Shown: positions 1-7,210 of the stretch, in pieces
Numbering within the stretch: the stretch's first letter is position 1
Layout: every line of letters begins with the position of its first letter
From: CAYZYK01 sp964482615
GTDB taxonomy: Bacteria > Patescibacteriota > Minisyncoccia > Minisyncoccales > CAYZYK01
Length of the DNA stretch: 11,398 bases
Direction: 5' to 3'
Assembly (NCBI GenBank): GCA_964482615.1
Contig: CAYZYK010000021.1
Location: forward strand, 1 to 11,398
Notes under the pieces: model-generated
What the model saw: the letters and a program-made list of their open reading frames with translations, nothing else
Told to the model about the DNA's origin: nothing
Database searches by the model: none
Program-made: the position numbers and the translations under genes

Positions 1-903
1 GGGAATACTGGATCGAAGAATTTGAACGCCAAGAGTTGTTAAAATGACTATAGTTGTTCCAAATCCGCTGCTAGTCTTAGCACCAAAACCAAAGTCAGTG
101 AACATACTACAAATCCCTCTACACAAAAGCTGAAAGTCAGAAGTTACTTCTTGTTTAAGTTTATCAACCTCCACTTCGCCAAATGGAACATACAAAAGAG
201 AAAAAATACCATCAGTACCTGCAGGAACAGATTCAAAATAAATTGGTCTTATTCCGACTCTTCTTTCACGATTATGGGGATTTATAACCTCTATTGATTT
301 TTTAGAGAAAAAGGTTGGATAAAAGTGTAGTCGACCTTTAAGAAGATCGCTCTCTTCATCAGCAAGTCTTTCGTTTCCGAAAAGTCTTCTAATTCCCTCA
401 TCATTTTCCTCTTTATGCCCTAAAACTGACCTTAGGTTCCCCTTCCACGTAGAAGGAGCTACATAAGGCAGATTAAAGACTTTATCTTTGCGGATAGGAT
501 TGTCTATAATATAAAATTCCTGTTCATCCCTAGAGATATACGGTTTTACCAACTTGAATTCAAATTGTATCGCAAAGGAATGTTCTGGTAGGAGAGAACA
601 ATCAAATGATGGTGTTAATAAATAATTCCAAGTATCTTGGTATGGTATTTCGGTTAATATATTAGTATCCACCCATTTTGAACGTAGCTTGTCAGCAGAG
701 TCTTTCCTGCAAGTTGCTAATTCGTGATAGACTAAATGCGAATCGGATTTTAGTAGCTCTTTTCTCTTATTTTCTGCTTGTTTTTCCAATTCTTTTTTCT
801 TTGTCCCTTCACTCTCTTGTTCTGCTTTAAAGTCCGTTTCTATTAGGTTCATAATATTTGAATTTTCTTGTGCAGATAAAAACGCATACCGATCAAAAGT
901 CAT
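1..903 (-). CDS. RAMP-superfamily Cmr subunit (Cmr6/Cmr4-like), N-terminal 301 residues, runs off left edge
   Basis: The frame is open from an ATG at 903 to the window edge, giving 301 codons without a stop, so the gene is partial. The start overlaps the cmr1 stop by 11 nt and has AGGTGGTC just upstream (907-914), so it is translated right after cmr1. Residues 24-57 are highly charged and probably form a helix or coiled coil. Residues 146-161 (PYVAPSTWKGNLRSVL) match the RAMP motif of the form PxSSxKGxLR. Residues 207-221 contain INPHNRERRVG. Residues 270-282 (DFGFGAKTSSGFG) are the glycine-rich loop of RAMP folds. RAMP proteins form the backbone of type III effector complexes and bind crRNA. 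The motifs and the neighbour support a Cmr subunit. Which one (Cmr6, Cmr4 or a III-C-type relative) cannot be settled from the N-terminal part alone. Confidence 0.75.
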   Translation of the reverse strand, partial: MTFDRYAFLSAQENSNIMNLIETDFKAEQESEGTKKKELEKQAENKRKELLKSDSHLVYHELATCRKDSADKLRSKWVDTNILTEIPYQDTWNYLLTPSFDCSLLPEHSFAIQFEFKLVKPYISRDEQEFYIIDNPIRKDKVFNLPYVAPSTWKGNLRSVLGHKEENDEGIRRLFGNERLADEESDLLKGRLHFYPTFFSKKSIEVINPHNRERRVGIRPIYFESVPAGTDGIFSLLYVPFGEVEVDKLKQEVTSDFQLLCRGICSMFTDFGFGAKTSSGFGTTIVILTTLGVQILRSSIP

Positions 904-2101
904 GTGGACCACCTTTAATTTCCTTAACTATATCTCCACCAAATTTCGTAAAGAGTAGTTCGCTGGTAGGAAAGATATCCTTAATATAACTTGAAATTTT
1001 AGTATGTAACTCTGTAACATCATTTAAAGCAGAACCATCAGATAAAGGAACTGAGAGACCTGGAGGGAAAAATGCAATAATTCTCAAGTGATAAGTCTCG
1101 TCGTTATTGGTTTTAACAGGCATGCCAAAAATTACCCTAGATGATTGCCTCTCATCTTCTTTTAAGGGATAGCCTTTTCTATCAACAGCACCTAAGAGTG
1201 GGTCTAACTTCTTTCTTTGTTCTCTTGACGGCCTCTGGCCAAATGTATCCTTTTCTAGCCATGTCCGAAATCCTAAATTACCTTTTCCCTTGTACCGAAG
1301 ATCGAAAGAACATGGAATGTATCTTCTTTCTTTTTTATTATATGATCCGTAATGGTACTCTCCCTTAAAAAATCCCTTGGTTTTTAAATCTTGAAAAGGG
1401 ATGGAATATGTAAGGAAAACTGCTTGATTAAGATTCGGTAAAGAAGATTGTTTCTTACCACCATTATAGAAAACACCATCCTCTATTTTGTTATGAAGTT
1501 CTTTAAATACTTCAGTCCACCTAATCCTATTAAAAACTTCGATCTGACCAAAACCATGCTGAGGTTTAGCACCAGCAAACCCATATTCGCTAATAAATGA
1601 AATTAATCCACCCAATTGGTTTAAAATATGATCTCTATGGTTATCCGTAACTAAAAATGAAAAAACATCTTTAAATTCATCCCAGTAATAGACGTTTACC
1701 GAGTCTAAATCATACTCTCCACCTGAGGTCTCATTTCCATGAAAAATACGACCAAGCCATTTTTGATTAGGTTTTAATGTTGTTCGGAAGTGTATCGGCA
1801 CATTCGAGTTTTGAATGCTTGGATTGATATCCAAACGGAATCTCCTTTTCCAACCTCCACATCCAAACAGAAAACAAGCTGGGCAGAGTTTATCTAATCG
1901 CTCTTCATGGGTTTTCTCTTTGCCACTCAACTCACACCTACTATCCGAAGTAGGATCACATGCATAACCCCCCAACCCCCTCACAACAGCCTCATACCAC
2001 CACCTTAGAGAACCAATAATCCCTGTCTCCTTAATCCTGTTACACCTACCATCCACATCCCCTGTCCATAGAGGTGTTAAAGTTCTAACCTTTAACTCCA
2101 T
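893..2101 (-). CDS. cmr1: Cmr1, RAMP subunit of the type III-B Cmr effector complex
   Basis: This is a 402-residue protein. Near its N-terminus it carries the Cmr1 signature TPLWTGD (residues 9-15), then GIIGSLRWWYEAVVRG (27-42), then CPACFLFG (73-80). A RAMP glycine-rich loop, GFAGAKPQHGFG, lies at 174-185. Cmr1 caps the head of the Cmr complex and contributes to target RNA capture. I start it at the ATG at 2101 rather than the in-frame ATG at 2119, because GGTGGTC (2104-2110) sits at Shine-Dalgarno distance from 2101 and the same motif precedes the next gene. It is first in a minus-strand operon, transcribed away from the adaptation genes, and its stop overlaps the start of the next RAMP gene. 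The length is normal for the family and I see no frameshift. Confidence 0.92.
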   Translation of the reverse strand: MELKVRTLTPLWTGDVDGRCNRIKETGIIGSLRWWYEAVVRGLGGYACDPTSDSRCELSGKEKTHEERLDKLCPACFLFGCGGWKRRFRLDINPSIQNSNVPIHFRTTLKPNQKWLGRIFHGNETSGGEYDLDSVNVYYWDEFKDVFSFLVTDNHRDHILNQLGGLISFISEYGFAGAKPQHGFGQIEVFNRIRWTEVFKELHNKIEDGVFYNGGKKQSSLPNLNQAVFLTYSIPFQDLKTKGFFKGEYHYGSYNKKERRYIPCSFDLRYKGKGNLGFRTWLEKDTFGQRPSREQRKKLDPLLGAVDRKGYPLKEDERQSSRVIFGMPVKTNNDETYHLRIIAFFPPGLSVPLSDGSALNDVTELHTKISSYIKDIFPTSELLFTKFGGDIVKEIKGGPHDF

Positions 2102-2234
2102 ATGACCACCAAAAAACAATTAACAGATAATTCCTAAACCAAATCCCTAAAACCTCCGTACTTCATCATCTCCATAACTCTAAAAACCTTCACCAGCTAC
2201 CCCCTTGGGTTAATTCAATCTTGTTTATACTGGA

Positions 2235-2245
2235 TTTATTTATAA
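2235..2245 (-). promoter_or_regulatory. Putative TATA box of the cmr operon
   Basis: On the minus strand the sequence reads TTATAAATAAA. A start about 25 nt downstream (near 2213) would give cmr1 an untranslated leader of roughly 110 nt. That leader holds a 19-codon frame (2134-2193, GTG start, GGGGGT upstream) whose status is unknown. I see no better TATA element closer to the gene. Confidence 0.4.
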
Positions 2246-2283
2246 CTTTACATTTTGCCCCTAAATCAAATTCTAACATAAAC

Positions 2284-2296
2284 CATATATAATATA
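2284..2296 (+). promoter_or_regulatory. TATA box for cas2 (leaderless start)
   Basis: CATATATAATATA is centred about 23 nt upstream of the cas2 ATG, the archaeal TATA-to-start distance. There is no Shine-Dalgarno motif before the ATG, so the mRNA probably begins at or next to the start codon. Confidence 0.55.
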
Positions 2297-2312
2297 ATTC
2301 CATAATTTATAC

Positions 2313-2597
2313 ATGCTCACCCTCGTAGTATACGATATCCGTGATGATAAGAGAAGAACAAAGCTATCAAAACTTTTGCAGAGCTTTGGCTTATCCAGAG
2401 TTCAATACAGCGCTTTCAAAGGAGAATTAAACCCTCATGACCGGTCAGTTCTTGCCAAAAAAGTAGAACAATTCGTCAAAGACGAGATTGACTGCATCTT
2501 CATCATCCCTCTATGCAGTCGCTGCCTTAGAACCGCAGAAGTTATCAGCACTGCAGGCAAAACGCTGGTATCTGAAAAGAGTGTGGACATCATTTGA
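2313..2597 (+). CDS. cas2: Cas2, structural partner of the Cas1 integrase
   Basis: The protein has 94 residues, the usual Cas2 size, and starts with the ferredoxin-like first strand and its conserved aspartate (VVYDIRDDKRRTKL, Asp8). RVQYSAFKGEL at about residues 29-39 is the second family motif. Cas2 dimers bridge two Cas1 dimers and set the geometry for spacer integration. It lies first in the plus-strand adaptation cluster, upstream of csa1 and cas1, whereas in many archaeal I-A modules cas2 follows cas1. A TATA box about 23 nt before the ATG and the lack of a ribosome binding site point to leaderless translation. Confidence 0.95.
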   Translation: MLTLVVYDIRDDKRRTKLSKLLQSFGLSRVQYSAFKGELNPHDRSVLAKKVEQFVKDEIDCIFIIPLCSRCLRTAEVISTAGKTLVSEKSVDII

Positions 2598-2613
2598 TTG
2601 AGAGTTAAAATTA

Positions 2614-2624
2614 TTTAATATAAT
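2614..2624 (+). promoter_or_regulatory. TATA box for csa1 (leaderless start)
   Basis: TTTAATATAAT lies about 24 nt before the csa1 ATG in the 44-nt cas2-csa1 gap, with no Shine-Dalgarno motif between. Placement matches the cas2 promoter and suggests a second leaderless transcript covering csa1, cas1 and cas4. Confidence 0.5.
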
Positions 2625-2641
2625 CGACATAATAATACCTG

Positions 2642-3529
2642 ATGGTCTACCATCTTAGTGAGATTGAGAATAAAAGATTGTTAAAGGAACTCCGTCCACT
2701 ATCCAGAAGGGTAGGTGTAACCGAAGAGCTCAGGGGATGGAACTGGGATCAAAGTCCTCTTAAACCATATCATAACATCTCGCTTCCCATGTACCTCATA
2801 TGCGGTGATTATTGTCCGACTTCCCGTGATATTTACCTGAACCGGGTAGAACAAAAGCGGGGTGAGTGGAACCACCCCCTCTCCCTGGGAAAGGTCATGC
2901 ACGATACTGTAAACGAAGCTTACAATCGTGCCAGGGCAATGGAGGTCGACGCTGATTTTAAGGAGTGGTATTCCTCTCAAAATTATGAAAGCCAAATGAA
3001 CGGAAATTTCCAGCTTATCAGACGCTACGCAGAGATGGCTTGGGAATATGTCCTCTCCAACGCCAGGTCTCGAATCCAATCAATGTTAAGCAGTCAACCC
3101 TACAGCACCAGAGAAGATGCTCTCTCTACAGCAATACCGTTCCTCATTGAGCACAAGATAAGTGGTGAATTGCTGGGATGTAGCGATATCCTGAGCGTGG
3201 ACTGCTATGACTACATGAGGAGCATAATATTTGACCTCAAGACAGGAGTGAAAAAGCAAGAAGGTCATAGAATATATCCTACAGGATACGCTCTCGTATT
3301 CGAGAGCGTATATGAGGTTCCCGTGGACATCGGATGCATAGTCTATCTGAGATTCAAGGATGACCGTCTCTTGATCGAGCGAGACCTCTTCCACATTAAC
3401 GATAATCTCCGCAGCTGGTGGATAGAGAACAGGGATAAGAAGTCAGAGATGGTTTACGAAGAGATTGACCCGGGCATGCCGTCAGAATGTCCCTCATCGT
3501 GTATATACATCAATATTTGTGGAGATTAG
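2642..3529 (+). CDS. csa1: Csa1, Cas4-family nuclease of I-A-type adaptation modules
   Basis: This 295-residue protein has the Csa1 N-terminal pattern: an RGW segment (residues 31-33, RGWNWDQSPLKP) followed by CGDYCPTSRDIYLNRV (54-69). The RecB/Cas4 nuclease core follows: His87 in GKVMHDTVNEAY, Asp182, and Asp198-x-Lys200 in FDLKTG. Cys58 together with Cys283, Cys287 and Cys293 near the C-terminus would bind the Cas4 iron-sulphur cluster. Csa1 is a known partner of Cas1 and Cas2 in archaeal spacer acquisition. In Pyrococcus, two Cas4 proteins together set spacer length, PAM choice and orientation, and the presence of a second Cas4 here suggests a similar division of labour. Cas1 starts one base after its stop. 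It is complete and no key residue is missing. Confidence 0.9.
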   Translation: MVYHLSEIENKRLLKELRPLSRRVGVTEELRGWNWDQSPLKPYHNISLPMYLICGDYCPTSRDIYLNRVEQKRGEWNHPLSLGKVMHDTVNEAYNRARAMEVDADFKEWYSSQNYESQMNGNFQLIRRYAEMAWEYVLSNARSRIQSMLSSQPYSTREDALSTAIPFLIEHKISGELLGCSDILSVDCYDYMRSIIFDLKTGVKKQEGHRIYPTGYALVFESVYEVPVDIGCIVYLRFKDDRLLIERDLFHINDNLRSWWIENRDKKSEMVYEEIDPGMPSECPSSCIYINICGD

Positions 3530-3530
3530 A

Positions 3531-4568
3531 ATGGATCGTCTTGTGGTAGATGGTTGGGGTAAACTCCTGGGTATGGAGAACAATCAGGTAGTGGTTAAGG
3601 AGCGAAAAGGTAAGGGCTATTCCGTAGTTCATAGATGCCTCCCCTCTGATCTGAGGCAAGTAGTGATTACAGGAAAAGGATCGATCACCACCAGTGCTGT
3701 AGAAATCCTCGCTGATAATGGAGTTGATATCATATTGATAGACTGGAGAGGGAAGGTCAAAGCCAGAATTACTCCACCAGTAATGCGGACAGTCAACACC
3801 CGCAGAGAGCAGTACCGGGCATATGATGAATCAAAAGGCGCTCAACTGGTAAGGGAAATTGCTTACTCCAAGCTGAGGAATCAGATGGCAGTTCTGGGTA
3901 CTCTGGCCAAGACCAGGAAAGATACACAGCCAGAAATCGCTGGTAAGATGATGAAAGCCAGGGATACGATCTCCAAATGGTCTGAAGCTGTTGCTAAACT
4001 TGAAGATACTTCCTGCGACAAAATCAGGGACAAAATACTGGGAATGGAAGGAAACTCTTCCGCAGCTTACTGGGACGCAATATCAAGTATGATGGGCAAG
4101 GAGTTCGGATTCTCAGGCAGGAGCGGTAGGTACGCTACCGACCCCCTTAACGCCATGCTGAATTACGGATATGCTGTGCTTGAAGGTGAATCATGGAGAG
4201 CAATACATTATGCAGGACTTGATCCCTACGGAGGTTTCTTGCATGTTGATAGACCCGGAAGAGCGAGTATGGTCCTCGACCTCATGGAAGAGTTCAGACA
4301 ACAGCTGGTGGATAAAACCGCTTTCAGGCTTTTTACGCAGAAACAGGTCAGGCCCGAACAGTTCTCTATTGAGAACGGGGTTTGCGTGATGAGCGATAAG
4401 CCGAGGAAGCTACTACTATCCGAATTACTGTCTAAACTGGAAGACCGAGTCCGGTATGAAGATGCGAACATCAGGTGGACCGACCTGATACTTAAGCAGG
4501 CGAGAGATATTGCCAAATTCCTGCGGGGCGAATCGAAAGCGTATAAGGGGTTTTGGTTGAGATGGTAG
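3531..4568 (+). CDS. cas1: Cas1, CRISPR integrase
   Basis: This 345-residue metal-dependent integrase inserts new spacers at the leader end of the array. The catalytic triad is present: Glu173 (in GMEGNSSAAYW), His238 (GGFLHVDRPGR) and Asp250 (SMVLDLMEEFR), all in the C-terminal helical domain. The N-terminal beta domain runs from about residues 1-80. I chose the ATG at 3531, although the frame is open upstream to 3465. GGAG (3521-3524) precedes 3531, the protein then begins with the typical Cas1 strand MDRLVVDGWGKLLG, and the upstream extension would overlap csa1. It lies one base downstream of csa1, and its stop overlaps the start of cas4, so the three are translated from one mRNA. Confidence 0.96.
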   Translation: MDRLVVDGWGKLLGMENNQVVVKERKGKGYSVVHRCLPSDLRQVVITGKGSITTSAVEILADNGVDIILIDWRGKVKARITPPVMRTVNTRREQYRAYDESKGAQLVREIAYSKLRNQMAVLGTLAKTRKDTQPEIAGKMMKARDTISKWSEAVAKLEDTSCDKIRDKILGMEGNSSAAYWDAISSMMGKEFGFSGRSGRYATDPLNAMLNYGYAVLEGESWRAIHYAGLDPYGGFLHVDRPGRASMVLDLMEEFRQQLVDKTAFRLFTQKQVRPEQFSIENGVCVMSDKPRKLLLSELLSKLEDRVRYEDANIRWTDLILKQARDIAKFLRGESKAYKGFWLRW

Positions 4569-5161
4569 GGACAGGGACAGGAACGAAAGAGATGCTTCAG
4601 GTCAGCGACATAACTCAGTACTTTTATTGTCCCCGTAAGGTGTATTTCATGCGGACGCTGGGGATAAAGGTTCCTGCCCGCCATAAGATGGATACTGGGA
4701 AAGAAGAGCACTCAAGAGAGCACCGTCGGGTTAAGGAAAGGAAAACTGTTTATGGTTTCAAACCTGAAGAGATTGTAAAGGTTTTACATCAATTACCTGT
4801 AGAGGCACCGGAATATCGCCTTCATGGAAGGGTGGATACCGTGCTAGTTCTGCAAGATGATGAAGTGGTCCCTGTAGATGTTAAGTATTCGGATTTTATG
4901 GAAGTAAAAAGGAATTGGAAAAAGCAGTTAGTAGCGTATGCATTATTGCTGGAAACCAAGTTTGGTAAAAAAGTCAAACGTGGATTCCTATATTTTCCCT
5001 CAAAAAAAGATAAGATCGAGGTCAAAATATCTGAAGAAGATAAGAGAGCTATTATAAAAGACATTGAACAGATTCTGGAGCTAATCAAAAGCGAGAAGAT
5101 GCCCCCAGTCCATCAGGGCAATAAGTGTAATTATTGTGAGATGAGAAAGTTCTGCGCGTGA
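4562..5161 (+). CDS. cas4: Cas4, iron-sulphur RecB-like nuclease
   Basis: From the ATG at 4562 the protein has 199 residues, normal for Cas4. It shows VSDITQYFYCPRKVYF with Cys23, an Asp92 (GRVDTV), Asp106-x-Lys108 (VDVKYSD), the Gln122-x3-Tyr126 motif (KKQLVAYAL), and a C-terminal cysteine group Cys189, Cys192, Cys198. These form the nuclease centre and the 4Fe-4S site. The 4562 ATG overlaps the last 7 nt of cas1, so translation is probably coupled. A TTG at 4553 or an ATG at 4592 (MLQVSDIT) are alternatives, and the residues between 4562 and 4592 are not conserved-looking. It is a second Cas4 beside Csa1, and would trim prespacers and help select the PAM. It is the last gene before the leader. 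Confidence 0.93.
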   Translation: MVGTGTGTKEMLQVSDITQYFYCPRKVYFMRTLGIKVPARHKMDTGKEEHSREHRRVKERKTVYGFKPEEIVKVLHQLPVEAPEYRLHGRVDTVLVLQDDEVVPVDVKYSDFMEVKRNWKKQLVAYALLLETKFGKKVKRGFLYFPSKKDKIEVKISEEDKRAIIKDIEQILELIKSEKMPPVHQGNKCNYCEMRKFCA

Positions 5162-5301
5162 ACAAATAAAAGTAAGCGTGTAAGCATATAAAGCGTGAAG
5201 GTTTTTATATACCCTTTAACGATTTTCAGATATTCACAATAAGGTTGTGAAAAGAAGCTAACACAGAGTTTTATAGGCCTAAATACCGGTTTTCAGCGCC
5301 G
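5162..5301 (+). promoter_or_regulatory. CRISPR leader with array promoter
   Basis: This 140-bp AT-rich segment between cas4 and the first repeat has no gene. TTTTATATA at 5203-5211 is the best TATA box and would start transcription near 5233. GCATATAAAG (5184-5193) and TTTTATAGG (5269-5277) are weaker alternatives. AAGCGTG occurs twice, at 5174-5180 and 5191-5197, 17 bp apart and flanking the upstream TATA-like site, which could be a protein-binding site. The last bases, CCGGTTTTCAGCG (5286-5298), nearly repeat the leader-repeat junction CCGGTTTCAG (5299-5308). The side is fixed by the repeat, whose right end is the crRNA handle. Confidence 0.8.
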
Positions 5302-5925
5302 GTTTCAGAAGAGTTCCTCGTAAAAGGAGGATTGAAAGTAAAAAGTATCTCTTGAAGGCTCTTTATAAGCCGTTTCAGAAGAGTTCCTCGTAAAAGGAGG
5401 ATTGAAAGATGACACCAGGAACTGCTCTTTAACACTCACTATATTGTTTCAGAAGAGTTCCTCGTAAAAGGAGGATTGAAAGCCATTATGATCAACATCA
5501 TAGAAAGCATAACCGAAGCGTTTCAGAAGAGTTCCTCGTAAAAGGAGGATTGAAAGCCAACCGGAAAAATAAGTTTTCCAGCACGATAAGGAGTTTCAGA
5601 AGAGTTCCTCGTAAAAGGAGGATTGAAAGCAGAAATGCCCGATGATGTTGGGGAGCTGAAACAGTGTTTCAGAAGAGTTCCTCGTAAAAGGAGGATTGAA
5701 AGTGCTACCGCCTAACCCGATGTCCTGGCATAGTTCCAGCGTTTCAGAAGAGTTCCTCGTAAAAGGAGGATTGAAAGCGCTAACATTAATCGAGTGTATT
5801 GTTCTCCTGAAGTGTTTCAGAAGAGTTCCTCGTAAAAGGAGGATTGAAAGATCATTACAGGGGATATAAGAGGACTCTGGATCTTGCAGTTTCAGAAGAG
5901 TTCCTCGTAAAAGGAGGATTGAAAG

Positions 5926-5961
5926 AGGACGTTGACTCCAACACTGTACGTGATATAATCT
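5926..5961 (+). other. Spacer 9, overlaps spacer 26
   Basis: Its last 22 nt (5940-5961) match the first 22 nt of spacer 26 at 18 positions. The reverse complement reads DYITYSVGVNV in one frame. Confidence 0.9.
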
Positions 5962-7027
5962 GTTTCAGAAGAGTTCCTCGTAAAAGGAGGATTGAAAGGG
6001 GGCTGGAAGGGTTTCGTGCAGTTCAACGATATTTACGGTTTCAGAAGAGTTCCTCGTAAAAGGAGGATTGAAAGGAGTCACTTCAACTCTTACCGTAAAC
6101 GGGTGTTCATGTTTCAGAAGAGTTCCTCGTAAAAGGAGGATTGAAAGCGTTAAGTGAAAGGATTGATGATGATGAAATACCGTGTTTCAGAAGAGTTCCT
6201 CGTAAAAGGAGGATTGAAAGCCTGTCTCCACATAACTTACCGACATACTACTATTACTGTTTCAGAAGAGTTCCTCGTAAAAGGAGGATTGAAAGTTATC
6301 ATTCATCTTTATACACCCCTCTAAATTTTGTGTTTCAGAAGAGTTCCTCGTAAAAGGAGGATTGAAAGCATTGCCAGCAAACACTTATCCTGTTTACTGG
6401 TGGGCGTTTCAGAAGAGTTCCTCGTAAAAGGAGGATTGAAAGAGGGTGTCTTTAAACTCTTGCTTCGCTAACTCATACGTTTCAGAAGAGTTCCTCGTAA
6501 AAGGAGGATTGAAAGGCCACATATGGTTCTATCGTATCCTCTATAACATCCGTTTCAGAAGAGTTCCTCGTAAAAGGAGGATTGAAAGATAAACTCTTTT
6601 ATTCCAGTGTCCACAGTGGTTGCATGTTTCAGAAGAGTTCCTCGTAAAAGGAGGATTGAAAGCCTAAAAATGTTGTGAGAGTAACGGGCAGTTATAACGG
6701 TTTCAGAAGAGTTCCTCGTAAAAGGAGGATTGAAAGCTATAACTCCATCATCAGCCATCTTCCACAAACCTTGTTTCAGAAGAGTTCCTCGTAAAAGGAG
6801 GATTGAAAGATCACCGGATAACCCGTGAATTCACGTTCTTTCGTAGTTTCAGAAGAGTTCCTCGTAAAAGGAGGATTGAAAGCCAGGAACACCGCCAGCA
6901 GTGACTGGTATTCCGTTTCAGAAGAGTTCCTCGTAAAAGGAGGATTGAAAGGAGTTATCTTTCTCTCTCCCCTCTACTCTCGAACCAAATGTTTCAGAAG
7001 AGTTCCTCGTAAAAGGAGGATTGAAAG

Positions 7028-7064
7028 ACTCTAATAACTTCATAGGTCTTGTCAGCGACGATCC
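7028..7064 (+). other. Spacer 24, overlaps spacer 47
   Basis: Bases 7043-7062 match 8716-8735 at 17 of 20 positions. The reverse complement reads IVADKTYEVIR. Confidence 0.9.
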
Positions 7065-7176
7065 GTTTCAGAAGAGTTCCTCGTAAAAGGAGGATTGAAA
7101 GATATCATCCTCTAATCTGGTGACAGCAGCATTAATTCCGTTTCAGAAGAGTTCCTCGTAAAAGGAGGATTGAAAG

Positions 7177-7210
7177 AACGCTATACGTGATGTAGTCTTT
7201 CAGATAGCTC
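7177..7210 (+). other. Spacer 26, overlaps spacer 9
   Basis: This 34-nt spacer reads SYLKDYITYSV on the reverse complement. It shares DYITYSV with spacer 9, with four synonymous differences. Confidence 0.9.

Noticed and set aside
1141..1368. Plus-strand open frame of 75 codons
   Set aside because: It is antisense to cmr1, which has clear family motifs.
2699..3394. Minus-strand open frames opposite csa1
   Set aside because: They are shadows of the well-supported csa1 gene.
4226..5088. Minus-strand open frames opposite cas1 and cas4
   Set aside because: They are antisense to genes with intact catalytic motifs.
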